Under the pieces are notes generated by a model. The model was not told the DNA's origin. It ran no database searches and was given only the letters and a program-made list of their open reading frames with translations. Below, piece by piece: positions 1 through 7,795 of a stretch of 64,000 nt of DNA. How positions within the stretch are numbered: the first letter of the stretch is position 1; the number at the start of each line of letters is the position of its first letter. Position numbers and translations under genes: made by a program. This DNA comes from Bog-159 sp963785255 (GTDB taxonomy: Bacteria > Acidobacteriota > Terriglobia > Bryobacterales > Bryobacteraceae), in NCBI GenBank assembly GCA_963785255.1, contig CAWAUR010000011.1:496001-560000 (forward strand). The letters are read 5' to 3'.

Positions 1-1
1 T

Positions 2-760
2 CTGATCGAAATCACCGCCGAGATCTTCACCAAGAAAGACGACGACGGCGCGCCTCTGCTGGATAAGATTCTCGATACCGCCGGACAGAAGGGCACGGGT
101 AAGTGGACCGGCATCAGCGCTCTCGACACGGGCACGCCAGTGACTCTGATCGGCGAGGCCGTGTTCGCGCGTTGTCTCTCGGCCATGAAAGACGAACGGG
201 TGGCCGCTTCCCGCATTCTTGCCGGGCCTAAACAACCGCCGGCCGCCGATCGCACCGCCTTCATCGAAGATGTGCGCCGCGCGCTGTACTGCTCGAAGAT
301 GATCTCTTATGCGCAGGGTTATATGCTACTGCGCGAGGCGGCCAAAGAGGAAAGCTGGAATCTGAACTTCGGCGGCATCGCGCTGATGTGGCGCGGCGGC
401 TGCATTATCCGCAGCCGGTTCCTGGGCAAGATCAAGGAAGCTTACGACAAGAATCCGCAACTTACTAACTTGTTGCTCGACGGCTTCTTCAGCCAGACGC
501 TGATCGGATATCAGGATTCCTGGCGGCGCGCGATTGTACAGGCGATCGAGCGGGGCGTTCCCACGCCTGCGTTTTCCACGGCGCTGTCGTTTTACGATGG
601 CTATCGCACCGCGCGTCTGCCGGCCAACTTACTGCAGGCGCAGCGCGACTATTTCGGCGCGCATACCTACGAGCGAACCGACAAGCCTCGCAGCCAATTC
701 TTTCATACGAACTGGACCGGCCGCGGCGGCCGCGTCTCATCGGGCACTTATAACGCATGA
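2..760 (+). CDS. gnd: 6-phosphogluconate dehydrogenase, C-terminal part (5' truncated by window)
   Basis: Oxidative decarboxylation of 6-phosphogluconate to ribulose-5-phosphate with NADP(H) in the pentose phosphate pathway, cytoplasmic. The frame is open from base 2 and gives about 252 residues, roughly the C-terminal half of a protein usually near 470-480 residues. The family motif GTGKWT lies near residue 36 of the visible part, preceded by LIEITAEIF. The tail contains YFGAHTYER, typical of the all-helical C-terminal dimerisation domain and its tail. The TGA stop overlaps the next ATG in an ATGA arrangement, so translation is probably coupled to the PfkB kinase that follows. The real start lies outside the window; the internal GTG at 140 is not the start. 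Confidence 0.93.
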   Translation: MIEITAEIFTKKDDDGAPLLDKILDTAGQKGTGKWTGISALDTGTPVTLIGEAVFARCLSAMKDERVAASRILAGPKQPPAADRTAFIEDVRRALYCSKMISYAQGYMLLREAAKEESWNLNFGGIALMWRGGCIIRSRFLGKIKEAYDKNPQLTNLLLDGFFSQTLIGYQDSWRRAIVQAIERGVPTPAFSTALSFYDGYRTARLPANLLQAQRDYFGAHTYERTDKPRSQFFHTNWTGRGGRVSSGTYNA

Positions 761-1839
761 GCGGCGCACTTACTATTACTCCGGCCGGCGCGCTCGACTT
801 TTTGTCTTTGGGCGCACTGATCCATCGCTTCGACCCCGGCGTGATCCCGTTCCGCAAGGCGGCGGAATGCCACATCCATGTCAGCGGCGGGGAATTCAAT
901 TGCGCCGCGAACCTTTCGGACTGTTTCGGTATGGCGACGGGAATCGCCACGGCCATGGTCGACTATCCGGTTGGCGACTTGATCGCCGAGCGTGTGCGGG
1001 CCATGGGCGTAAAGCCGTTCTATAGGCATTTCAAGCACGATGGCGCGACCGGTCCTAACATGGCGGCCGTGTACAGCGATCGCGGTTACGGCGTGCGCGC
1101 GCCGGTGGTCTTCTACAACCGCGCCAACGAAGCAGCCGCGCTGTTGAAGCCCGGCGATTTCGATTGGAATGCCATCTTCGGCGCCGGCGTGCGCTGGTTT
1201 CATAGCGGCGGAATCTTTGCCGCGCTGTCGGCGACTACCCCCGAACTTACTGTTGAGGCCATGCGCGCGGCTAAGTCGGCGGGAGCTGTGGTGTCATTCG
1301 ATCTAAATTACCGAGCTAAGTTGTGGAACATCTCGGGCGGCCATGAACGCGCTGTCTCGGTGATTCGCCGCATTGTGGAATATGTCGACGTGCTGGTGGG
1401 CAACGAAGAGGACCTGCAAATGGGTTTGGGCATTCGCGGGCCGGAAGTAGCCGCGAAATCCAAGCTCGATCCCAGTGCCTTCTTTGAGATGATCGGCCGG
1501 GTGGTGGAGCGCCATCCGCAGATTAAGGTTGTGGCCACCACGTTGCGTGAGGTGCACTCGACGAACCGTCACAGTTGGGGCGCAGTCGCCTGGATGGATG
1601 GTAAGACTCACATTTCGCCAACCTGCGAACTGGACGTGCTCGATCGCGTGGGCGGCGGCGACGGATTCGCCGCGGGATTATTTTACGGCCTGATGAGCGG
1701 TGCGGCTCCCGAGGAAGCCGTGAAGCTGGGCTGGGCGCACGGCGCGCTGCTGACCACCTTTCCGGGCGATACGACGATGGCTACGCTCGATCAAGTCCGC
1801 GCCTTCGCGAAGGGTGGATCGGCCCGAATTCAGCGCTAG
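757..1839 (+). CDS. PfkB-family carbohydrate kinase (2-keto-3-deoxygluconate kinase-like)
   Basis: ATP-dependent phosphorylation of a sugar or sugar acid. 360 residues, usual for the ribokinase/PfkB family. The C-terminal signature DRVGGGDGF (about residues 296-304) holds the catalytic Asp302, in the GGGDGF form rather than GAGDAF. The central stretch VVSFDLNYRAKLW resembles 2-keto-3-deoxygluconate kinases, so a KDG-kinase-like role is favoured, but the substrate is inferred only. It starts on the ATG overlapping the gnd stop. Pairing with gnd suggests joint handling of gluconate/KDG-type intermediates. The TAG stop is followed immediately by a family A repeat. Other PfkB specificities (fructokinase, ribokinase) remain possible. 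Confidence 0.8.
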   Translation: MSGALTITPAGALDFLSLGALIHRFDPGVIPFRKAAECHIHVSGGEFNCAANLSDCFGMATGIATAMVDYPVGDLIAERVRAMGVKPFYRHFKHDGATGPNMAAVYSDRGYGVRAPVVFYNRANEAAALLKPGDFDWNAIFGAGVRWFHSGGIFAALSATTPELTVEAMRAAKSAGAVVSFDLNYRAKLWNISGGHERAVSVIRRIVEYVDVLVGNEEDLQMGLGIRGPEVAAKSKLDPSAFFEMIGRVVERHPQIKVVATTLREVHSTNRHSWGAVAWMDGKTHISPTCELDVLDRVGGGDGFAAGLFYGLMSGAAPEEAVKLGWAHGALLTTFPGDTTMATLDQVRAFAKGGSARIQR

Positions 1840-1910
1840 TAGGACAGGCCTCCCGGCCTGTCCACCGGCGAGCGAAGCTCGTCTTGGACAAGCCGGGAGT
1901 CCTGTCCTAC
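1840..1910. repeat. Family A palindromic repeat between two convergent stop codons
   Basis: The left end TAGGACAGGCC directly follows the TAG of the kinase. The right end, read on the minus strand, is GTAGGACAGG and contains the TAG stop of the permease at 1907-1909. The internal arms (GGCCTCCCGGCC, and CGAGCGAAGCTCG) can pair, so the RNA should form hairpins that may act as a bidirectional terminator. The same arms recur at 4396-4497, 34791-34880, 43474-43500, 51947-51971 and 60452-60674. Confidence 0.85.
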
Positions 1911-4354
1911 ATGGCCCGCAGCGCCATGGATGGGTCGATGCGTGAGGCGCGCCGCGCGGGAAGATAGCCCGCAATGGCCACCACCGCGGTGAGAGCCGCG
2001 AGCATGCCGAGAAATGTCGCCGGATCGTTGGCCGTTACACCGAATAATAATCCGCTCAGCGCGCCCGCCAGCACGCGCGACGCGATAGCGCCCACGAACA
2101 TGCCGATGGCGGCAAGCACCAGGGTCTGCCCCACAATGCGCGCCTCAAGCCGGGATGCCGATGCGCCCAGCGCCATGCGGATGCCGATCTCCTGCGTGCG
2201 CTGGTTCACTCCGTACGAGATCACGCCGTACACGCCGAGCGAGGCGAGCAGCAGCGCGAAGAGCGCAAATCCGCCCAGCAACCACACCACGAAACGTCTG
2301 GGAGAGACGGCTTTATCCACCAGTTGCTGCAACGGGCGAAACTCCTTGCCGGGCAGATTCGGAACGATGGGCTTCAGGGCCGCGCGCACTCTTGCGGCGA
2401 GGTCCGCAGGCGGCAGGTTGCTGCGCACCACCAGATCCACCGACGCAAAATCGTTGCATTGCCGGATGGGCAGGTACATCTCATTACCCGCACCCTGTTC
2501 CAGCGCCAGGTGCCGCACGTCGCCCACCACCCCCACCACGCGCCGGTCGCCACAAGCGCGCATAATCTGCCCGACGGCATTCTGGCCCGGCCACAGCGCG
2601 TGGGCCAGGGTTTCGTTCACGGCTATCACCGGTTCGGCCGAAGGTCCGTCTTGCTCGGAAATATCGCGGCCGGCGATCAGCGGGATGCCCATCGCCCGGA
2701 AGTAGCCATCGCTCACAATGCGTACGAACGCGTTGGGGAACTTTCCGGGCGGGTACACTTGCCCCTTGGCGGATGCGCCCCAGGCGCGATTGCGGCCGAG
2801 AGGCAGCGCGTCGGTTAAGCCGGCCGCCTGAATTCCCGGCGTCTCCCGCACGCGCCGCAGAACCTCGGCAAAATAGGCGGGCTGTTTGGGCGCGGGATAG
2901 CGCGCATCGGGATCCACCCGCACCGAGGCGGCCTGTTCCGGGTGAAAGCCAAGGTTCACATCGAGCACGCGCAGAAAACTGCGCACCAGGAGTCCCGCGC
3001 TCACTAGCAGCACGCAGGCGAATGCGATTTCGGAGACCACCAGCGTGCCGCGAACCCAATTGCGAGTCTTGCCCGCCGTAGAGCCGCGCGCGGTGTCCTT
3101 CAGAACGTCGTGCAAGGCATTCACGGGAACCTGCAGCGCGGGGGCCAGACCGAAAATTACGCCCGTGAGAATGGCCGCCGCCAGACAGAACATCAAGACG
3201 GTCGGGTCGGTCCGAACATTCACCAGCAGCGGAATGCTAAGCGTCTGCAGGTGAGCCAGAATGTACGTCCCGGCGGTGGCCAGCAGCACGCCGAACAGCG
3301 CGCCGCAACAGGCCAGAGTCACGCCTTCCGTCAGCATCTGGCGGATCAGGCGCGTCCGTGCGGCGCCCAAGGCCGTGCGTATGGCGATCTCTTTTTGGCG
3401 CGCGGCGGTGCGCGCCAGCAGCAGGTTCGAAAGATTCGTGCACACGATCAGCATTACCACGCCGACCGCGCATGCCAGCACCAGCAATGCCGGCCGGATG
3501 CGTGCGCTCACGTGTTCCGAGAGCGGGACCAGCCAGCCTTCAAAATCGTTGCGCTCCGGATGAGCGCGCGTCATTTGCGGGGCCAGGATGCGCAACTCGG
3601 CGCGCGCGCTGCTGGCCGGCACGCCGGGCTTCAGCCGGGCAACGATGGCCATCGTGTTCCCCCAGCGATTGGTTTCCGGGCTAAGCGGAAAGGGAAAATA
3701 CAGATCGAAATGGCTGCCGGGAGCGAACACCGAGGCCAAATCGAAAGATGCCGGCAGCACGCCCGTTACGGTGACTGGCTCGTCGTTGATGATGAGCTTT
3801 TGGCCAGCGATGCGTGGGTCGGAACCGAATCTGCGCAACCAAAGACCGTGGCTGAGCAGCACTGCTTTGGGACCGTTCCATTTGCATTCGGCGGGAGTGA
3901 ATAGCCGGCCAAGCTGCGGTTGAATGCCGAGCAGTTGGAAGAAGTTTTCCGATACGGGCACGCCGCTGAGCCGCTCTGGCTCGCCGCGGCCTGTCAGCAG
4001 ATTGTCGCCCACGCCGTAGAAAGCGAAGTAGCCGGCCACATCGGTGTACGATTTGCTCTGCGCGCGAAGATCGAGCAGATAGTCGACCTGGGTGGTCGCG
4101 CCCGAAAGGCCGCCGGTATCGTGGTTGGTGATCCAGACCAGCCGCTCGGGCTCGTGAAAGGGCAGCGGGCGCAGCAGCAGCGCGTTTACCACGCTGAATA
4201 CGGTGGCGCTGGCGCCGATGCCGAGTCCTACTATCAGCACGGCGAAGGCTGCGAATCCAGGGTCGCGGCGAAGGGTGCGGAAGGTGTAGCGCAGGTCGCG
4301 CAGGATGCCGTCGAAAACGGAAAAATCACGAGTGCCGGAGGAAGAAAGTCCCAT
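1907..4354 (-). CDS. ABC transporter permease, ADOP type (MacB/FtsX-like)
   Basis: Inner-membrane permease of the acidobacterial duplicated orphan permease type, 815 residues. Two MacB-periplasmic-core plus FtsX units lie in tandem. The first has helix GFAAFAVLIVGLGIGAS then the NALLLRPLPFHEPERL entry to the periplasmic core. The hallmark RTAARQKEIAIRTALGAARTRL occurs mid-protein, and NQRTQEIGIRMALGASASRL near the C-terminus. It lacks the N-terminal prefix domain seen in the second ADOP protein here (7796-10498). No ATPase or PadR gene is adjacent, so it would need an ATPase encoded elsewhere. The substrate is unknown; family members are linked to macrolide/peptide export or lipoprotein handling. 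Its TAG stop is supplied by the flanking repeat. Confidence 0.88.
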   Translation of the reverse strand: MGLSSSGTRDFSVFDGILRDLRYTFRTLRRDPGFAAFAVLIVGLGIGASATVFSVVNALLLRPLPFHEPERLVWITNHDTGGLSGATTQVDYLLDLRAQSKSYTDVAGYFAFYGVGDNLLTGRGEPERLSGVPVSENFFQLLGIQPQLGRLFTPAECKWNGPKAVLLSHGLWLRRFGSDPRIAGQKLIINDEPVTVTGVLPASFDLASVFAPGSHFDLYFPFPLSPETNRWGNTMAIVARLKPGVPASSARAELRILAPQMTRAHPERNDFEGWLVPLSEHVSARIRPALLVLACAVGVVMLIVCTNLSNLLLARTAARQKEIAIRTALGAARTRLIRQMLTEGVTLACCGALFGVLLATAGTYILAHLQTLSIPLLVNVRTDPTVLMFCLAAAILTGVIFGLAPALQVPVNALHDVLKDTARGSTAGKTRNWVRGTLVVSEIAFACVLLVSAGLLVRSFLRVLDVNLGFHPEQAASVRVDPDARYPAPKQPAYFAEVLRRVRETPGIQAAGLTDALPLGRNRAWGASAKGQVYPPGKFPNAFVRIVSDGYFRAMGIPLIAGRDISEQDGPSAEPVIAVNETLAHALWPGQNAVGQIMRACGDRRVVGVVGDVRHLALEQGAGNEMYLPIRQCNDFASVDLVVRSNLPPADLAARVRAALKPIVPNLPGKEFRPLQQLVDKAVSPRRFVVWLLGGFALFALLLASLGVYGVISYGVNQRTQEIGIRMALGASASRLEARIVGQTLVLAAIGMFVGAIASRVLAGALSGLLFGVTANDPATFLGMLAALTAVVAIAGYLPARRASRIDPSMALRAM

Positions 4355-4395
4355 AATTCTTATACTCCCGGCACGCGATTTGGTTACGCGAAGCC

Positions 4396-4497
4396 GTAGG
4401 CAGGCCTTCTGGCCAGGCCTTCTGGCCTGTCCAAGACGAGCTAAGCTCGCCGAAGAGCGGGCCTACGAGGCCCGCGCAGGCTACGAGCCTGCCCCAT
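4396..4497. repeat. Family A composite repeat between permease start and symporter stop
   Basis: Mosaic of the same palindromic modules as at 34791-34880: GGCCTTCTGGCC arms, a CGAGCTAAGCTCG arm, GGGCCTACGAGGCCC, and GCAGGCTACGAGCCTGC. The right edge, read on the minus strand, is ATGGGGCAGGC and directly follows the TAA stop (4498-4500) of the symporter. Probably acts as an intrinsic-terminator-like RNA structure. No gene is visible in the rest of the 4355-4497 gap. Confidence 0.8.
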
Positions 4498-6324
4498 TTA
4501 GCCCCGGAAATAGAGGTAGCTGCCCACGATGCAGGCGACCACCGCGCAGGAAGCGGCCACTTCCTTCCAATTCCAGCCCGCGCGCGTCTTCCGCTTGTCC
4601 TCTTCCGTGGCCGTGCCAAAGGTCAGGCTTTGTATCTTACGGTCGTCCGGCGCGGCTGTCATATAACTTACCGTAATCATTACTATCGCCGAGACAATCG
4701 TAATAAGTACGCTGAAGTATTGGAAGTAGATGTTATTTACAATCCAGAGGAACGATCCCTTCGCGTAACCGTTGAATCCGCCCACGCCGAGCGTCACCGG
4801 CGTATCCACCGCCATGCGGAAGATTCCCAGGGAGAAGCCCACAATCATGGCCCACAGCGCGCCCGCGCCGTTCATGCGCTTCACGAACACGCCAAGGTAG
4901 AACACGATGAAGATGGGCGGAGCCAGGTAACCTTGCACCGACTGAAGGTAGTTATAAAGTCCCGACGCGCCTCTAATCACCGGAATCCAGACTAAGGCGA
5001 TCAGCACCATCACGGAAGTAGCGATGCGGCCCGTGCGTACTAACTGATGCTGCGAGGCTTGCGGCTTCCATTTTTGATATAAGTCAACTGTAAATAGTGT
5101 AGAGCAGGCATTAAAGACACCCGCCAGCGATCCCATAAGTGCGGAAAGCAAACCGGCGACCACGATACCTCGGACTCCGGCGGGCAAGAGATACTGCACC
5201 ATCATGGGAAAGGCGGCATTCGACATGGCCGGAATGGATTTGCCATTCGCGCCGATCATGGATGTCAGCTCGGCGACTTTGCCGCTCTTGGCCAGCGCGT
5301 AGCAGATCAGGCCGGGGATGATGAATAAATACACCGGAAACAGTTTCAGAAACGCGGCGAAGATGCTGCCGCGGCGCGCGACATTCTCGTTCGGTGCGCC
5401 GAGAGCGCGCTGCACGATGTATTGATCGGTGCACCAATACCACAGCCCGATGATGGGCGCGCAGAAGAGCATGCCCAACCAGGGAAAGTAATCGTTAAAA
5501 TACCAGGCTTCCTTCACCACCTTGCCCGCCACGTCGGTTTGCAGCACAGGCGCCCAGGTGCCCTGCACGCCGACCGGGATCAGCGGCTTCCATAGATTGA
5601 ACATATCGGAGCCGCAGATGTGGCGCAGTTCGTGCCACCCGCCCAGGCGCACCAATCCATAGGCGGTCAGAAGAAACGACCCCAGGATGAGAACGGTCAC
5701 CTGTACGGCATCGTTGTAAGCCACGGCGCGCATGCCGCCCAGCGTGGTGTAGAGTCCGGTTAGCAGGATCACCAGCACGGAGCCGATCCAGAAGCTATCG
5801 ATGGTGGTGCTGCCCATGGTGATACTCATTTGCGGGAACAACGTGCTGAACACCACGCCGCCGGCGAAGATGCCGACCGCGATCTTCGAGATGATAAACG
5901 TAATGATGGAAACGATGGACAGCACGTAGCGGGATTGTTCGTTGAAGCGGCGCTCCAGGAATTCCGGCATGGTGAACACCATCGAGCGCATATAAAACGG
6001 CACGAACACCCAGCCCAGCACCAACAGACACCAGGCGTGCAATTCGTAATGCGCCATGGCCACGCCGCTGGTGGCGCCGGAACCGGCCAATCCGACGATA
6101 TGCTCGGATCCGATATTGGAGGCGAAGATGGATGCGCCGATCACCCACCAACCCAGATTGCGGCCTGCCAGGAAGTAATCGGTGGCGGAATCCTTTCCCT
6201 TGCGGACCACCCACCAGGCCACACAGAGCAGGATGCTGAAGTACATTGCGATCGTGAGCCAGTCGAGTGAAGTGATGCGCGACTGGGGCGCGGCGGACAA
6301 CAGCAACAATGCTGGCATGGCCAT
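4498..6324 (-). CDS. Sodium:solute symporter (SSS family, SGLT-like)
   Basis: Secondary transporter coupling Na+ to solute uptake across the inner membrane. 608 residues with about 14 hydrophobic segments. The region SEHIVGLAGSGATSGVAMAHYE followed by YMRSMVFTMPEFLERRF matches the SGLT branch (vSGLT-type sugar symporters) better than proline or pantothenate symporters; a sugar substrate is inferred. A large cytoplasmic loop follows the middle helices and one helix ends the protein (VAASCAVVACIVGSYLYFRG). The start chosen has an AGGAG about 10 bases upstream, and a TATAAT box lies at 6394-6399. It is transcribed in the same direction as the MFS gene behind it. The stop abuts a family A repeat. 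Confidence 0.87.
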   Translation of the reverse strand: MAMPALLLLSAAPQSRITSLDWLTIAMYFSILLCVAWWVVRKGKDSATDYFLAGRNLGWWVIGASIFASNIGSEHIVGLAGSGATSGVAMAHYELHAWCLLVLGWVFVPFYMRSMVFTMPEFLERRFNEQSRYVLSIVSIITFIISKIAVGIFAGGVVFSTLFPQMSITMGSTTIDSFWIGSVLVILLTGLYTTLGGMRAVAYNDAVQVTVLILGSFLLTAYGLVRLGGWHELRHICGSDMFNLWKPLIPVGVQGTWAPVLQTDVAGKVVKEAWYFNDYFPWLGMLFCAPIIGLWYWCTDQYIVQRALGAPNENVARRGSIFAAFLKLFPVYLFIIPGLICYALAKSGKVAELTSMIGANGKSIPAMSNAAFPMMVQYLLPAGVRGIVVAGLLSALMGSLAGVFNACSTLFTVDLYQKWKPQASQHQLVRTGRIATSVMVLIALVWIPVIRGASGLYNYLQSVQGYLAPPIFIVFYLGVFVKRMNGAGALWAMIVGFSLGIFRMAVDTPVTLGVGGFNGYAKGSFLWIVNNIYFQYFSVLITIVSAIVMITVSYMTAAPDDRKIQSLTFGTATEEDKRKTRAGWNWKEVAASCAVVACIVGSYLYFRG

Positions 6325-6393
6325 CGTTTCGAAGTCTCCTATGATCTGCGGATAACCGTTACCGTAATCCGGCGGCGGCGAGCCGAAAGCCCG

Positions 6394-6399
6394 ATTATA
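6394..6399 (-). promoter_or_regulatory. Candidate -10 box (TATAAT) for the SSS symporter
   Basis: On the minus strand AGTATAAT lies about 70 bases upstream of the symporter start, in the 91-base gap after the MFS gene stop. No convincing -35 was found at the right spacing, so this is a single-motif call. Confidence 0.4.
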
Positions 6400-6415
6400 C
6401 TGCGATTAAACGCAC

Positions 6416-7723
6416 TCATTTGCCGCGTTCCAGATGGCCGCCTTCGCGCTTGTCGGCGCGTAGCAACAACAGCGAGAAGATCAGGCCGCAGAGACCCAAC
6501 CCGGCGAACATGATCTGGCTGGCGGTGAAGTTACCCGTGGCGTCGTGCAGCGCGCCGTTGGCGGATGGGAATGCCGCCAAACCGATATTTTGGATGGCAG
6601 TCATGACGCCGTACGCCGTGCCTACGCGCTGCGGTTCCACGATGACCGCCACGGAAGGCCAGATGCAAGCGGGGACCAGCACGAACGCCGCGCCCAGCAC
6701 GATCATCGACACGACCGGCGAGAGATGCGTCAGGCCCATCATCAGGTGGGCGGGGATCATGAGCAGCGAACCGATCACCATGAGTGTCGCGCGGTGTCCC
6801 ACGCGATCGACCAGGTTGCCCGCGAACGGCGCGAGCACCATAGATGCCGCGATAATGATCGAAGTCACGCCCTGCGCGGTGTTGAACATGTGCGTGAAGT
6901 TATAGAAGACTCCCGCCATGAAGCCCAGGCCTTCGCCGGACGCCATCGGCATGCCCCATTTATCGTTGAAGAACTTAGTGGCCAGTGCGGTGAAGGGAAA
7001 GATAGCGGAGTAGAAAGTCACACAGATACCCACCGCAAACCAGTAAGAGGGGCGGAACTTACCGATATCGCTCCAGGCGATCTTATCGCCCGAGCCGGCT
7101 TCGGGCAGCTTTAGTATCGGCTCGGCGTGCCGGTCCATCAGAGTGTAAACCCAGTTGCAGATGAAGCTGAACACGCACAGCCCGGCGGCGATCCACAGCG
7201 CCCCGCGCCAACCCAGCCGGGTTGCCACCAATTCTTCGACGTTGAAGGAAAACAATGTGCCGAGACGGGCGATGGTCAGGGTGATGCCGAAAGCCATGGC
7301 GAGTTCTTTGCCGCTGAACCATCGTGCGGTGATGGCGCTTTGCGCCACGATCATGGATTCGGAGCCAATGCCGAAAATCACGCGGCCGGCATCCAGCACG
7401 GCCAAACTGGGCGCCGCGGCGACCATGGCGGCGCCCGCCACCACGAAGCCGGAGAAGATCAGGCTGGCGCGGCGCACGCCCACGCGATCGATCAGGACCC
7501 CTCCCGCCAGCACCGCGACTACCGCGGCCACGCTATACATCGTGTACATCGCGCCGATAGCCGTGGCGTCGGTGTGAAACGCTTTGATGAGATTGGTCTC
7601 GATGGCGCCGACGCTATCGTAGGCGAAGTAACTGCCGAAAGCCATGAGCGCCGCGAACGCCAGAACGATGAAGCGATATGGCTTGGCGGCGGGGTTAAGA
7701 AGGCCCTGTTCCGATGGGGACAT
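6416..7723 (-). CDS. Major facilitator superfamily transporter, MFSD1-like
   Basis: 12-helix inner-membrane transporter, 435 residues. The N-half contains GGVLIDRVGVRRASL, the typical loop 2-3 motif A, then a segment reading GIGSESMIVAQSAITARWF followed by GKELAMAFGI. The C-half has GTAYGVMTAIQNIGLA. These segments resemble eukaryotic MFSD1, a lysosomal dipeptide transporter, as recalled from that family, so a small peptide or related metabolite is a guess at the substrate. The start at 7723 has an extended -10 (TGTTATACT, 7733-7741) just upstream, suggesting its own promoter. It is followed by the SSS symporter on the same strand after a 91-base gap with its own -10. Confidence 0.8.
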   Translation of the reverse strand: MSPSEQGLLNPAAKPYRFIVLAFAALMAFGSYFAYDSVGAIETNLIKAFHTDATAIGAMYTMYSVAAVVAVLAGGVLIDRVGVRRASLIFSGFVVAGAAMVAAAPSLAVLDAGRVIFGIGSESMIVAQSAITARWFSGKELAMAFGITLTIARLGTLFSFNVEELVATRLGWRGALWIAAGLCVFSFICNWVYTLMDRHAEPILKLPEAGSGDKIAWSDIGKFRPSYWFAVGICVTFYSAIFPFTALATKFFNDKWGMPMASGEGLGFMAGVFYNFTHMFNTAQGVTSIIIAASMVLAPFAGNLVDRVGHRATLMVIGSLLMIPAHLMMGLTHLSPVVSMIVLGAAFVLVPACIWPSVAVIVEPQRVGTAYGVMTAIQNIGLAAFPSANGALHDATGNFTASQIMFAGLGLCGLIFSLLLLRADKREGGHLERGK

Positions 7724-7732
7724 GGATCTGGG

Positions 7733-7741
7733 AGTATAACA
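7733..7741 (-). promoter_or_regulatory. Candidate extended -10 promoter (TGTTATACT) for the MFS gene
   Basis: Minus-strand TGTTATACT ends about 9 bases before the MFS ATG, giving a very short or no leader. A GC-only palindrome (GCGCGCGTCGCGCGC, near 7750-7764) lies just upstream, on the side facing the start of the permease gene's 3' end, and could terminate permease transcription. Confidence 0.45.
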
Positions 7742-7795
7742 GGCAGCGGGCGCGCGTCGCGCGCAGGTCTTGCGTGCTGGGTGTTGGGTGTTGGT

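Noticed and set aside
1974..4399. Several plus-strand frames over the first permease
   Set aside because: Antisense shadows of a well-supported MacB/FtsX permease.
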